Source of the DNA: Gammaproteobacteria bacterium
GTDB taxonomy: Bacteria > Pseudomonadota > Gammaproteobacteria > Pseudomonadales > Azotimanducaceae
Direction of reading: 5' to 3'
Assembly (NCBI GenBank): GCA_026706665.1
Contig: JAPOYI010000016.1
Location: forward strand, 1 to 64,000
DNA: 64,000 bases
Shown: piece after piece, positions 1-8,449 of the stretch
How positions within the stretch are numbered: position 1 is the first letter of the stretch
Layout: every line of letters begins with the position of its first letter
Program-made: the position numbers and the translations under genes
Notes under the pieces: model-generated
Database searches by the model: none
What the model was told of the DNA's origin: nothing
The model's input: only the letters and a program-made list of their open reading frames with translations

Positions 1-84
1 GCACTTCCTTACGCGTCAGCGGTCGGGGAACATTCCCCGGCTGAGGGCTCCTAGGCCACCGGACGCCCGACTGGGGACCCACGA

Positions 85-834
85 ATGACTGATCGAATCG
101 TCACCGCATGCGTCGTCATCATCGGTAACGAAATCCTGTCCGGACGCACCCAGGACACCAACCTGGCGCACATTGCGCAACAGCTCAACGAGTGGGGTAT
201 ACGGGTTCAAGAAGCACGGGTCATTCCCGACGAGGAGGACGTAATCGTTGTCGCCGTCAACGACGCGAGGGCGCGTTTCGACTATGTCTTCACCACCGGC
301 GGCATCGGCCCGACGCACGACGATATCACCGTAGAGTGCATCGCCAGGGCATTCGGCGTGCCCATGGTCGTCAGCGACGAGATCGCCCAGCGCATCCGCC
401 GCCGGCCCGCCCCGCGAGACGTCATGGAAAACCGGTTGCGCATGGCGCGCATTCCCGAAGGCGCAACCCTTGTCGACAATCCGACCGGCGGGCCCCAGGG
501 GTTCCGTATCGACAACGTCTTCGTCATGGCCGGCATTCCATCGGTGATGCAGGCTATGCTGTCCACCGTCGGCGGTGAGATCGAAGGCGGCGACATCGTG
601 CGGTCAAGGTCGGTTACCGCGTATCTCGGCGAAAGCCAGATCGCTGCCGCACTCGCCGACATCCAGACGCGATATCCCAACGTCGACCTCGGCAGCTATC
701 CGTTCTACAGGAGCGAACGATACGGTACGACGCTGGTGATGCGCGGCACCAGTGATACGGATCTCTCAGGCGTGCTTGAAGAGGTCAAGTCGACAATCAT
801 TGCCGCTGGAGAGCAGCCAATGATGGACGAGTGA
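85..834 (+). CDS. CinA N-terminal-domain protein (competence/damage-inducible protein A, MoaB/MogA-like)
   Basis: The 249-residue protein has the MoaB/MogA-like fold signature of the CinA N-terminal domain. Visible motifs are GNEILSG (residues 14-20) and TTGGIGPTHDD (70-80), the conserved loop of the molybdopterin-binding-like domain. Full CinA proteins have a second amidohydrolase domain (PncC, about 160 aa) after this region. Here the protein stops at 249 residues, so it is the single-domain form. The family is linked to pyridine-nucleotide repair or recycling, but the exact substrate cannot be read from this sequence. The ATG at 85 has a GGGGA stretch about 7 nt upstream. The next gene starts about 100 bp downstream behind its own promoter-like sequence, so the two are probably transcribed separately. 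Confidence 0.85.
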   Translation: MTDRIVTACVVIIGNEILSGRTQDTNLAHIAQQLNEWGIRVQEARVIPDEEDVIVVAVNDARARFDYVFTTGGIGPTHDDITVECIARAFGVPMVVSDEIAQRIRRRPAPRDVMENRLRMARIPEGATLVDNPTGGPQGFRIDNVFVMAGIPSVMQAMLSTVGGEIEGGDIVRSRSVTAYLGESQIAAALADIQTRYPNVDLGSYPFYRSERYGTTLVMRGTSDTDLSGVLEEVKSTIIAAGEQPMMDE

Positions 835-893
835 AGCTTCGTCCTGGCCCGGTCGAGTATTACTCGGCTGATTCTGGAGATGGCAGACAGAAC

Positions 894-899
894 TATAAT
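894..899 (+). promoter_or_regulatory. Candidate -10 box (TATAAT) upstream of the TraB/GumN gene
   Basis: A perfect TATAAT lies in a conspicuously A/T-rich pocket (about 885-935) in an otherwise G+C-rich region, about 34 bp before the ATG at 933. No good -35 hexamer is visible at the usual distance; the best match around 872 is poor. This is a sequence match only. Confidence 0.4.
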
Positions 900-932
900 T
901 GTATGAATTTCAATAAAGTATAAAACGAATTT

Positions 933-2120
933 ATGGAGTTTTCTGGATTAAGGCGCGGCACTCGGATTCTCGCCTGCCTGGTGGTCCTGGTTGCCGCTTC
1001 GCAAGCCAGACCCTCGACGTTGGAAGACGCACTTCGCGAATACCCGGCGCTTGAGGAAAACAAGGCCATGGCGGTCTCGTTCTCCGAAATCCCGGTCGCC
1101 TTCAACGCGGGCGGGCACGTCACCAAGGCAGCCGCCGCCGCGGCCGCGCTCGACCGATGCGACCAGGCACGCCGGGAAAAGGGAGCGGAACGGCCATGTG
1201 AGATATCTCGTCTGAACGACGCGATGGCCTCCAGTTCCGCAGAAATCAAGGCAGGTTCCGAGGTGCCACATCCACTCTTCATGTGGCGCTACGAGGACGG
1301 CGCGTCGCGCCTCCACCTCGTCGGTACCATCCATGTGCTCAAGGCCGGGCTGCATCCCCTTCCGCAGCCGATCGAAACAGCATTCACGCAGGCGGACCAC
1401 ATCGTCGTGGAAGCCGATGTGATGAATGCCGACCCCGCCACGGTCATGCGGGCATTCGCGCGGTTCGCGCTCCTCCCGAAGGGCACCCGAATCGAAGAGA
1501 ACCTGGATGCGGAGCAACTCGATCGCCTGAAAGCCGTGCTGGGAGACATCGAGCCCGTCGCACGCATCAAGCCCATATTCATCGCTTCGCAGCTCACGGT
1601 TGGCCGCCTGGCCGAGTTCGGATACCTGCCGAACTACGGCCTGGAAGCGCATTTCCTTCTCCGTGGCGGCGACCGGGCGGTTCACGAACTCGAATCCGTC
1701 GAGCAGCAGTTCGCTCTGCTCGGCGGCCTGTCGATGCCCGACCAGGTTGAAATGCTCGTCGATACAGTGGAAGAAATGGAAGAGATCGAGCCGACGGTCG
1801 CGCAACTGGCGCGCTCCTGGTTCCTCGGTGACGACGATGAAATGTTGCGGCTCTTCGAAGAATATACGGTTGGGAGCGACGCGGATCGCGCGTTGCTGAA
1901 GACGATCATCTACGATCGAAACGTGACGATGGCCGAATCGATCAAGGACCTCCTCGGCAAGCCGGGCAACTGGTTCGTGCTCGTGGGTGCGGGACACCTG
2001 CCGGGTCCCCGGGGTATCGTCGCTCTCCTCGAGGCGCAGGGCACCAGGGGCCAGCGGGTCATGTCGGACGAGACGGTGCAGAATCAACCATCGGAACTGG
2101 TCGCTGACGGGCAATCGTAG
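933..2120 (+). CDS. TraB/GumN family protein (secreted or membrane-anchored)
   Basis: The 395-residue protein belongs to the TraB/GumN family (PF01963), related to the Tiki-type metalloprotease fold. Its hallmarks are the GTIHV motif at residues 131-135 and a C-terminal VGAGHLPG motif; the conserved His and Glu residues of this fold bind metal in Tiki-type proteases. The first 25 residues are hydrophobic (LACLVVLVAAS), consistent with a signal peptide or anchor, so the protein probably acts in the periplasm. Residues 28-105 form an extra N-terminal segment with two cysteines that I do not recognise. The ATG at 933 has no clear Shine-Dalgarno sequence. A lipoprotein gene follows 50 bp downstream and may be co-transcribed. 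Substrate unknown. Confidence 0.85.
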   Translation: MEFSGLRRGTRILACLVVLVAASQARPSTLEDALREYPALEENKAMAVSFSEIPVAFNAGGHVTKAAAAAAALDRCDQARREKGAERPCEISRLNDAMASSSAEIKAGSEVPHPLFMWRYEDGASRLHLVGTIHVLKAGLHPLPQPIETAFTQADHIVVEADVMNADPATVMRAFARFALLPKGTRIEENLDAEQLDRLKAVLGDIEPVARIKPIFIASQLTVGRLAEFGYLPNYGLEAHFLLRGGDRAVHELESVEQQFALLGGLSMPDQVEMLVDTVEEMEEIEPTVAQLARSWFLGDDDEMLRLFEEYTVGSDADRALLKTIIYDRNVTMAESIKDLLGKPGNWFVLVGAGHLPGPRGIVALLEAQGTRGQRVMSDETVQNQPSELVADGQS

Positions 2121-2170
2121 TGGGCGCACGTACGGCATCATCGAGAAACCGACGCGAACGGTCGAGCGCC

Positions 2171-2824
2171 ATGACCTGTAAAGACTTCGGAGCGCCGCTG
2201 TGGCGCCCGGTCCTGCTGGGTCTGTCTTCCCTCCTCTGCGGTTGTGCGGTGATGTCGGAATCCGAATGCCTGACTGCCGACTGGTACCTGGTGGGTGAGC
2301 GGGACGGACGGGACGGCAGGCCGCTGGCGCATCTCTCGCAGTATTACGACGCATGTTCCCAGTACGGCGTCTATCCGGACGAGGAAGCATACCGGGACGG
2401 ACGGGACCACGGACTCACGGTCTATTGCACCGAGGACGGCGGTTACCAGGAAGGCCGTGTCGGCCTGGGTTACAGGGGTGTCTGCCCAGCCGCACTGGAG
2501 CCCTACTTCCTCCAGGGCTACAACGTGGGAATCGCCGTGCACGAGACGCTCGAACGGGTTCACCAGATTGACTACCAGGTCCATTCGGCAGAGGGACAGA
2601 TCGAGGATCTCAGGTCGGAGATCGATGAACTCGAGTCCTCTGAGGGTTCGGGAGAGGAAGACCATGCGGCAGCCGAGACCCTGAAGCAAAAGTACCGCGA
2701 ACTCGGCCGACTGGAAGGGGAACTCGAAGGGCTGCACGACCAGAAAGTGGGCGCCGTCGTGTCGTACAGGCGCGCCGTTGATGTCGCACGCAGCATGGGA
2801 TTCTACGAGCGTTACGAGTACTGA
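2171..2824 (+). CDS. DUF2799 lipoprotein with C-terminal coiled coil
   Basis: Starting at the ATG at 2171 gives 217 residues with an N-terminal hydrophobic stretch and a lipobox ending at Cys25 (LLCGC), so this is probably a lipid-anchored envelope protein. The middle part matches the DUF2799 pattern: DW...G..DG..G, a Cys-Tyr-Gly stretch, Y.DGR.HGL..YC, then GY.GVCP. The last third is rich in E, L and K with heptad-like spacing (IEDLRSEIDELES and GRLEGELEGLHD), which suggests a coiled coil. An upstream in-frame GTG at 2120 would overlap the previous stop, but it would put 17 polar residues before the signal peptide and was rejected. Function unknown. Confidence 0.8.
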   Translation: MTCKDFGAPLWRPVLLGLSSLLCGCAVMSESECLTADWYLVGERDGRDGRPLAHLSQYYDACSQYGVYPDEEAYRDGRDHGLTVYCTEDGGYQEGRVGLGYRGVCPAALEPYFLQGYNVGIAVHETLERVHQIDYQVHSAEGQIEDLRSEIDELESSEGSGEEDHAAAETLKQKYRELGRLEGELEGLHDQKVGAVVSYRRAVDVARSMGFYERYEY

Positions 2825-2865
2825 CCCGCTCTCGTGGTGGAGGGCGTTGGAAAAAGGAGCTGAAC

Positions 2866-3186
2866 GTGTTTTACGAACTTCGACAGTACAAGATCGTCCC
2901 GGGCAAGATGGACGCCTGGGTGAAGGTGATGGAAGAGGAGATCCTGCCGTTCCAGGTCGCCTGCGGGATGGTCATCACCGGAATGTTCAGGGGGGAGGAA
3001 GACGAGACGGCCTTCGTCTGGATGCGCCGCTTCGAATCGGAGGAGCAGCGCGAGCGCCTGTACGCCAGGGTATACGACAGCGACCACTGGAAGAACGAAA
3101 TCGGTCCCCATGTGGCGGGCCTCATCGAGCCCGGCGGAGTCCAGGTTCAACGTATCGTGCCTACGCCCCACTCGGCAACGCAGTAG
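2866..3186 (+). CDS. NIPSNAP family protein
   Basis: This 106-residue protein opens with MFYELRQYKIVPGKMDAW, the typical first beta strand of NIPSNAP domains (PF07978, dimeric alpha/beta-barrel fold). The conserved F.WMRRFES.EQRE stretch lies in the middle. GTG start with a strong AAAGGAG 5-10 nt upstream. The family is structurally related to small monooxygenases, but no catalytic activity is established for most members. It ends about 100 bp before the convergent rhomboid gene. A second, longer NIPSNAP-like gene lies at 46690. Confidence 0.85.
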   Translation: MFYELRQYKIVPGKMDAWVKVMEEEILPFQVACGMVITGMFRGEEDETAFVWMRRFESEEQRERLYARVYDSDHWKNEIGPHVAGLIEPGGVQVQRIVPTPHSATQ

Positions 3187-3285
3187 GAGCCATCAGCCGG
3201 GGGTATCTCCCCGCCCGCTGACGCGTACCGAGGTGCCGGCGTTCCCTCGTCGCCGAAGGCGTACTTGCAAGTAAGGCCGCACGCG

Positions 3286-4176
3286 TTACGTTGCCCAGGA
3301 CCAGGCGATGAGCAGCAGGAGCATGGCAGCGGCACCCGAAAGATACTGTCCGCTGTGTCCCAGTCGCCGGATATCGAAGCCCGCCGCCAGGTAGCCGAGA
3401 ACCGCGCCGCACGAAAACCCGGCAACATGCGCAAAGATATCGGTATTCCCTCCACCGAGGCCCGTGAAGACGAGCAGCGCGATGCCGGCAAATACCGGTG
3501 CCAGCCCGCGGCGCAGGCCGCGGCCGCGAAAATAGCCGCGCCGCCAGACGAAGGCCGAAATGAGTCCTACCGCGGCGAAGGTGGCGGTCGACGCCCCTAG
3601 GGACCGGAATTCGTCCGGCCGTGCCCAGGCGTTCAGCAGGTTGCCGAATACGCCCGCCAGGAGTATCAGGAGCCAGGCAACACCGGAGCCGAGATAACGC
3701 CCCGCCATTAGTCCGAACACCGCGCCGAACAACGAATTCGCGACGAGGTGCGCGAAGCTTGCATGAAGGGTGAGCGCGGTGACCGCCCGCCACCACTCTC
3801 CCTCCCCCACGAGGCCCGCCTGCATGATTCCGGCGTTTTGCCAGTTCACGCCCAGCATGCCCCACCAAGCCAGCGCGGGCACCGACCAGATCACCAGCAG
3901 GTAGCCGAGTATCCCCGCCCACCCGCTGTCGAATATGATGATCCGGGGAACCCGGACCCGCGGTGGCATGTTCTCCACCCGGTAGCGCTCGAGTTGGTCC
4001 ATGGCTGCATGCCGATGTCCCTGACGGATGAACAGGCACCATTCGCCCGCCTCCATCTCGACGTAGTTGTCGATACCCATGGCCGTCAGCACCAGGGCGG
4101 CCTCGTTGATCGGCTGGCGCGAGACGTGCGAACGCAGGCAGACCCAGCGGAAGGGATCGTCGTCGGTCGTGGTCAT
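3286..4176 (-). CDS. Rhomboid family intramembrane serine protease
   Basis: From the ATG at 4176 the protein has 296 residues: a soluble N-terminal part of about 80 aa followed by at least six hydrophobic helices. Rhomboid landmarks are present: H-x-x-x-N in the TM2-like helix (HLVANS, His143 and Asn147), the nucleophile in GAST (Ser196) and the catalytic histidine in AHVAGF (His250). The usual GxSG motif reads GAST here, a change just after the serine. The family cleaves transmembrane substrates within the bilayer. The start codon overlaps the stop of the upstream phosphatase gene (ATGA), so the two are probably translationally coupled. A longer reading frame exists upstream but its extra residues are arginine/histidine-rich shadow coding. 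Confidence 0.85.
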   Translation of the reverse strand: MTTTDDDPFRWVCLRSHVSRQPINEAALVLTAMGIDNYVEMEAGEWCLFIRQGHRHAAMDQLERYRVENMPPRVRVPRIIIFDSGWAGILGYLLVIWSVPALAWWGMLGVNWQNAGIMQAGLVGEGEWWRAVTALTLHASFAHLVANSLFGAVFGLMAGRYLGSGVAWLLILLAGVFGNLLNAWARPDEFRSLGASTATFAAVGLISAFVWRRGYFRGRGLRRGLAPVFAGIALLVFTGLGGGNTDIFAHVAGFSCGAVLGYLAAGFDIRRLGHSGQYLSGAAAMLLLLIAWSWAT

Positions 4177-4946
4177 CCTGCAAGCAGTTCCAGGGCCTCG
4201 GCATGCACCCTCGGATCCCCCGCCGCGACGATTCGACCCCCGTCTTCCGGTGAACCGCCGTCCCAGGTGGTGATGATGCCCCCCGCGCCCTGCACCACGG
4301 GAATGATGCCCTGGATGTCGTAGGGCTTGAGCGAGGCTTCGACGCACAGGTCGATGCTTCCCATGGCGAGCAGGCAGTAGAGGTAGCAGTCGCCGCCATA
4401 GCGGGACAATCGCGTGCGCTCCCTCACCGCGTGGAACGCGTTGAGGTCCGCCGCGCCTGCAAACACGTCCGGATGCGTACAGCACAAGACGGCCTCGTCG
4501 AGTCCAGCGCAGGCGCGAACCGATAACTCCTGCTTCCGTCCCTGGCTCTCACACCAGGCAGTTCGCCCGTTACCGGTGAAGAGTTCGTCCACTACAGGCT
4601 GGTACACGCCGCCCAAAACAGTCCTTTCACCGTCGTACAGTCCGGCGACAACGCCCCAGTGCAACATGCCGGCGACATAGCTTCGCGTCCCGTCGATCGG
4701 GTCCAGCACCCACGTCAGCCCGCTCTCGCCCCGTTCGACGCCGTACTCTTCGCCAAATATCCCGTGCTCGGGATACCGGGACTTGATGGCCGCCCGCATG
4801 GCCTTCTCCGCATCGCGGTCTGCGACCGTCACCGGATCAAAGCCGGGCTGGCCTTCCCGTTTGTCGTCCACAGGTATGGGCTCCCGGAAATGCGGCATGA
4901 CGGCCGCACCGCCGAGCCGCAGCAAGACCTCGAGAAACGCCATCAG
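4173..4946 (-). CDS. hisN: Inositol-monophosphatase family phosphatase, histidinol-phosphatase-like
   Basis: The protein is 257 residues from the ATG at 4946. It carries the lithium-sensitive phosphatase motifs: GEEYG (64-68), the metal-binding DPIDGT (81-86) followed by RSYVAGMLHWG, and the C-terminal YDIQGIIPVVQGAGG. The Arg-Ser-Tyr plus Leu-His-Trp-Gly context resembles HisN-type histidinol-phosphate phosphatases more than SuhB, so a role in histidine biosynthesis is likely but not proven; no other his gene is in the window. An upstream ATG at 5081 was rejected because it would overlap the preceding serine hydrolase gene by about 75 bp and add unrelated sequence. Coupled by a 4-bp overlap to the rhomboid gene. 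Confidence 0.8.
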   Translation of the reverse strand: MMAFLEVLLRLGGAAVMPHFREPIPVDDKREGQPGFDPVTVADRDAEKAMRAAIKSRYPEHGIFGEEYGVERGESGLTWVLDPIDGTRSYVAGMLHWGVVAGLYDGERTVLGGVYQPVVDELFTGNGRTAWCESQGRKQELSVRACAGLDEAVLCCTHPDVFAGAADLNAFHAVRERTRLSRYGGDCYLYCLLAMGSIDLCVEASLKPYDIQGIIPVVQGAGGIITTWDGGSPEDGGRIVAAGDPRVHAEALELLAG

Positions 4947-5004
4947 ACCCTCGATGTCGCGGTCGTCGATCGATGTGGCTGAACCTTTCGGCGACCGGCT
5001 CAAT

Positions 5005-6162
5005 TCAGTCCGCCCCGCAAACCGCCGCGCGGTTGGAGATGGCCACGCCACGACGCCCCAGCCGCAATGGATTGCGATCATGGCCGTTGGTGCAATAGCC
5101 GATCGAGATGCCCGTTGCGGGATCCGCCCATGCTATCTGGCCCCCCGCGCCGCCGTGACCGAAGGCCAAAGGTGAGTTCTTGCGTCCGAAACCGCGGAAG
5201 TTGCGGTCGGCATCTCCCGACACCACCACGCCGAGCGCCCGGTTGACCCGCTTGCCGTAGAGCGGGTCCACGAGATCCCCGCTCCGTACTTCAAGACCCA
5301 TGGCCAGCGTCTCTGCGGACCAGATTTCCGGACCATCGAGTGCGCCGCCGTGCAACAATCCCTGGTAGAAAAGCGCCAGTCCCGCAGCCGTCGCAAAACC
5401 GCCGCCGCCCGGAACTCCGACAGCTCGGTACTCCGGACGATTGAATGTCAGGATCGCCTCTTCGGTCACTTCCGTGACAGGCGGCTCCGGCACGCCCAGG
5501 CGGGCATAGTCCTCGCTGGTCAATCCATCACCCACGTGTACCAACTCGGACACCCGATGGTTCTCCCCGGCCGGCAGGCCGACGAAGAGATCCGCAAGGC
5601 CCAGGGGTTCGATGACCCGCTCGCGAATGAAATCCCGGAAATCCATTCCGGTCCGACGTTCAATGATCTCCGCGATCACCCACATGCTGGATGTCGGGTG
5701 GTACTCGAAGCGCGATCCTGGCGCCCAGTTGAGACGCCAGCGCGCGAACCGTCCGAAACGGGCATCGCGATCATCCCACTCCAGCGGCCGGAACGGCGCG
5801 CTGGGAAACCCGGAGCTGTGCAGAAACAACTGCTCGACGGTCACGACCTCCTTGCCGTTGGTGTCGAACTCGGGAACGATGTCGACAACGCGTTCCACCA
5901 CGTCGAGCCTGCCCTCCGCGATCAGGAGCCAGGCGGCGGCAGAAGTCACCGCCTTGGTCGACGAGAAAACGCAGTACATCGTGTCGTCGTCCGCGTCGCC
6001 GAAGGTCTCGAACAGGCCGACCCGACCTTCTCTCGCGACGGCGATCTGGGCGGAAGGCAACAGACCCTCATCGACTTCCCGGCGCACGCGCTGCACGAGT
6101 TCCTCGAGCTTTTCGGGGTCCAGGCCGATGCTTTCGGGATTCACCACGAACTTGCGATCCAC
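5005..6162 (-). CDS. Serine hydrolase, beta-lactamase class C / esterase EstB type
   Basis: 385 residues (PF00144 family). The catalytic S-x-x-K motif is SSTK at residues 67-70 (Ser67, Lys70). A Tyr in the EYHPTS segment sits where the second motif (YxN) is expected, and FGHGGAGG near the C-terminus corresponds to the KTG/HTG motif. There is no obvious signal peptide, which favours a cytoplasmic esterase or peptidase over a secreted beta-lactamase. It is first in a minus-strand run with the HisN-like and rhomboid genes (59 bp gap). A related gene lies at 30607. Confidence 0.85.
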   Translation of the reverse strand: MDRKFVVNPESIGLDPEKLEELVQRVRREVDEGLLPSAQIAVAREGRVGLFETFGDADDDTMYCVFSSTKAVTSAAAWLLIAEGRLDVVERVVDIVPEFDTNGKEVVTVEQLFLHSSGFPSAPFRPLEWDDRDARFGRFARWRLNWAPGSRFEYHPTSSMWVIAEIIERRTGMDFRDFIRERVIEPLGLADLFVGLPAGENHRVSELVHVGDGLTSEDYARLGVPEPPVTEVTEEAILTFNRPEYRAVGVPGGGGFATAAGLALFYQGLLHGGALDGPEIWSAETLAMGLEVRSGDLVDPLYGKRVNRALGVVVSGDADRNFRGFGRKNSPLAFGHGGAGGQIAWADPATGISIGYCTNGHDRNPLRLGRRGVAISNRAAVCGAD

Positions 6163-6314
6163 GTTCGCCCTCCCAGGCGCCTTCAGGGTGAGTCCTTAAG
6201 GTTCCCGTTTACGCGCTCGATATGCAAACACCAGGAAGTTCCTGGCGGCGCACCGGGAAGGAGCCGTGCGGGTTACGGGTTAAGATTGATGACTTGTCAA
6301 CCACCGGCAAGTGC

Positions 6315-7298
6315 ATGGACACCCGCAACGGCTTCGTGGAAGCGATCGGCAACACGCCCCTCATCCGCCTGGCCGACCTGTCCGAGGCGACGGGATGCGA
6401 GATCCTGGGCAAGGCCGAGTTCATGAGTCCCGGTGGTTCCGTCAAGGACCGGGCCGCCTGGTGGATCATTCGCGAGCACGAGAAGAGCGGTGCGCTCCGC
6501 CCCGGCGGCACCGTCGTTGAAGGCACCGCGGGCAATACCGGCATAGGCATCGCGCACATCTGCAACGCCCGAGGCTACAAGTGCGTCATCTACATGCCCG
6601 ACAACCAGTCGCCGGAAAAGGTCGACATACTCCGCACGCTTGGGGCCGAAGTGCGGGTGGTCAAGACCGTGCCCTATGCCGACGAGGCGAACTACCAGAA
6701 GCAGGCCGGCCGCTACGCCGCTTCCCTCGACAATGCGGTGTGGGCGAACCAGTTCGACAATACCGCCAATACGCTCGCCCACTACGAGTCGACCGGGCCG
6801 GAAATCTGGCGCCAGACCGAAGGCACGGTGGATGCCTTTGTCTGCTCCGTCGGAACCGGCGGCACCCTGGCGGGCGTCTCGCAGTTCCTGAAGGAGCGCC
6901 GCAGCGATGTTCAGCTCGTCCTCTCCGACTGCATGGGAAGCGCCCTGTACAACTATGTCACCTCGGGCGAAGCGGTCATGAGCCCGGGCCCATCGATCAC
7001 GGAAGGTATCGGCAATTCCCGCGTCACGGGCAACTTCGCCTGCGCCACGGTCGACTGGGCGGTACAGGTGTCGGACCAGGAAATGGTTGACATGGTCTAT
7101 TCCCAGTTGCGAGGCAGCGGCTGGTTTCTTGGCTCCAGCAGCGGCATCAATCTATGCGGCGCGGTGAAGGTGGCAAGGGAACTCGGGCCCGGCCACGTCG
7201 TGGTGACCATGCTCTGCGACGACGGCAGCAAGTACCAGTCAAGGCTCTTCAATGCCGAGTGGCTGGCGGAACGCGACCTCGCCGTCCCAACAAGATAG
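6315..7298 (+). CDS. Cysteine synthase family protein (PLP-dependent)
   Basis: From the ATG at 6315 the protein has 327 residues. It carries the beta-family PLP signature SPGGSVKDR, with the Schiff-base lysine at Lys44, the substrate loop EGTAGNTGIG and the phosphate-binding loop SVGTGGTLAG. These place it in the O-acetylserine sulfhydrylase/cystathionine beta-synthase group, which makes cysteine from O-acetylserine and sulfide. The stretch MPDNQSPEKVDILRTLGA and the rather long central part differ from enterobacterial CysK, so substrate preference is uncertain. The reading frame extends 93 bp upstream to another ATG, but those residues are low-quality coding and the Pfam-like start fits 6315. 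Confidence 0.85.
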   Translation: MDTRNGFVEAIGNTPLIRLADLSEATGCEILGKAEFMSPGGSVKDRAAWWIIREHEKSGALRPGGTVVEGTAGNTGIGIAHICNARGYKCVIYMPDNQSPEKVDILRTLGAEVRVVKTVPYADEANYQKQAGRYAASLDNAVWANQFDNTANTLAHYESTGPEIWRQTEGTVDAFVCSVGTGGTLAGVSQFLKERRSDVQLVLSDCMGSALYNYVTSGEAVMSPGPSITEGIGNSRVTGNFACATVDWAVQVSDQEMVDMVYSQLRGSGWFLGSSSGINLCGAVKVARELGPGHVVVTMLCDDGSKYQSRLFNAEWLAERDLAVPTR

Positions 7299-7431
7299 CA
7301 GTCCCTTTTCGGATTCACTGGATCAGCACAAGCGCCCGACCGGCACGGTTCCACTAAATCGCGGACAGCGCCTAGCGAAACACCCTCCGGTATGTGTGGG
7401 ACAATGCTGCGATCAGGCTAAGGAGAGTCAC

Positions 7432-8367
7432 ATGCTCGAGGAGTTGATCGCCACGATTGAAACCTTGAAGGACCGTATCAAAGAGCACAGGTCGTACTTC
7501 GATCACGCGGCACCAGAGGCAAGGACACGGGTTTCCTTGATCGATCCGCTGCTATCGGCGCTCGAGTGGGACGTTAGCAATCCGAGCCTCGTGGAGATCG
7601 AGCCGAACGTAGCAAATGGTCGGGCTGACTACGCGTTATTGCGTGACGTTGGAACTCCGGTGCTTCTACTCGAAGCGAAGAAGCTGAGCGATACCGGCGC
7701 ACATCATGGCCAACTCGCTAGCTATGTGGTTGGCGAGAATCTGAGACGTTCCGACAAGATTCCGTACTGTGGCATAACGAATGGGAGCCGCTGGCAGGTC
7801 TTCGACGTTTTGACTCAAGATCGCGTTCTAGACATTTCCGTCGAGCGTGAAAATCCTAAGCGATGTGCTTTGAGGTTTCTTGGTCTTTGGGCTCCGGCGT
7901 TACGTGAGGGGGGAGCGATAGAGCCCCTGGTGGACCTTAGGCGGCAAGACGACACGGAGGACTTGCCCAGACCCATCGATCCAAGCGGCGATTGGACGCC
8001 CTTGGACAGCAAAACGATGAATCCGAGCAGGCTCACTCAGCCGAGCGAGATACGCTTTCCTGATGGAAGCATCTCGAAAGTGAATTCATGGACAGACATG
8101 CTCGTCGCAACTGCTGAATGGCTGTCTAGCAGCGGAATGTTCCGTCGAGAGGAGATGCCGTTCAGTGTGGCAGGATCCCGTTACTCGGTGAGCGCAGACG
8201 GACGCCACCCCGATGGAACCAGTTTCACGAGACCATTGCGGGTTGGGGAGACCGGCCTTCAGATAGAGGGGAATTTCACCGGGAGGCAGATTGTTCGATT
8301 CGCCGTGGACCTGCTGAAACGATGCAACCAAAAGCCATCAGAGGTCGTGCTGAAGCTTCGCAGGTAG
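7432..8367 (+). CDS. Stand-alone HsdR_N-type nuclease-fold protein (PD-(D/E)xK)
   Basis: The ATG at 7432 is preceded by AAGGAGAG and gives 311 residues. The N-terminal half looks like the type I restriction R-subunit N-terminal domain: a conserved TRVSLIDPLL segment, then GRADYALL (Asp66) and PVLLLEAKK (Glu81, Lys83), which together form a PD-(D/E)xK nuclease core. The C-terminal part (FPDGSISKVNSWTDML...) resembles a domain often fused to such nucleases in single-gene proteins. No helicase, HsdM or HsdS is present, so it is not a complete restriction system. Base composition and codon use are visibly more A/T-rich than both neighbours, which suggests transfer. Substrate unknown; the role could be defence or repair. 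Confidence 0.7.
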   Translation: MLEELIATIETLKDRIKEHRSYFDHAAPEARTRVSLIDPLLSALEWDVSNPSLVEIEPNVANGRADYALLRDVGTPVLLLEAKKLSDTGAHHGQLASYVVGENLRRSDKIPYCGITNGSRWQVFDVLTQDRVLDISVERENPKRCALRFLGLWAPALREGGAIEPLVDLRRQDDTEDLPRPIDPSGDWTPLDSKTMNPSRLTQPSEIRFPDGSISKVNSWTDMLVATAEWLSSSGMFRREEMPFSVAGSRYSVSADGRHPDGTSFTRPLRVGETGLQIEGNFTGRQIVRFAVDLLKRCNQKPSEVVLKLRR

Positions 8368-8384
8368 GCTAAACGCTGGCATCC

Positions 8385-8420
8385 CGTGCTTGGTCTTTGT
8401 ATCGTGCTTGGTCTTTGTAT
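8385..8420 (+). repeat. Perfect 18-bp tandem duplication
   Basis: The unit cgtgcttggtctttgtat occurs twice in direct tandem (8385-8402 and 8403-8420), between the stop of the nuclease gene and the nfeD-like gene. It lies in the same A/T-richer segment as the nuclease gene. It could be a slippage product or the scar of an insertion boundary. Confidence 0.9.
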
Positions 8421-8449
8421 AAGGATGAGCCCGCAAATCGAGGTGATGC

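Noticed and set aside
948-2390. Minus-strand 480-codon frame opposite the TraB/GumN gene
   Set aside because: Its translation mirrors the antisense of a well-supported protein and has no recognisable motif.
3262-3273. Perfect palindrome TACTTGCAAGTA between the NIPSNAP and rhomboid genes
   Set aside because: It lies between convergent genes with no promoter nearby; too short and isolated to call a site or a terminator.
5005-5081. Longer N-terminus for the HisN-like phosphatase from ATG 5081
   Set aside because: It would overlap the 3' end of the serine hydrolase gene and adds residues unlike the family; the ATG at 4946 gives the normal length.
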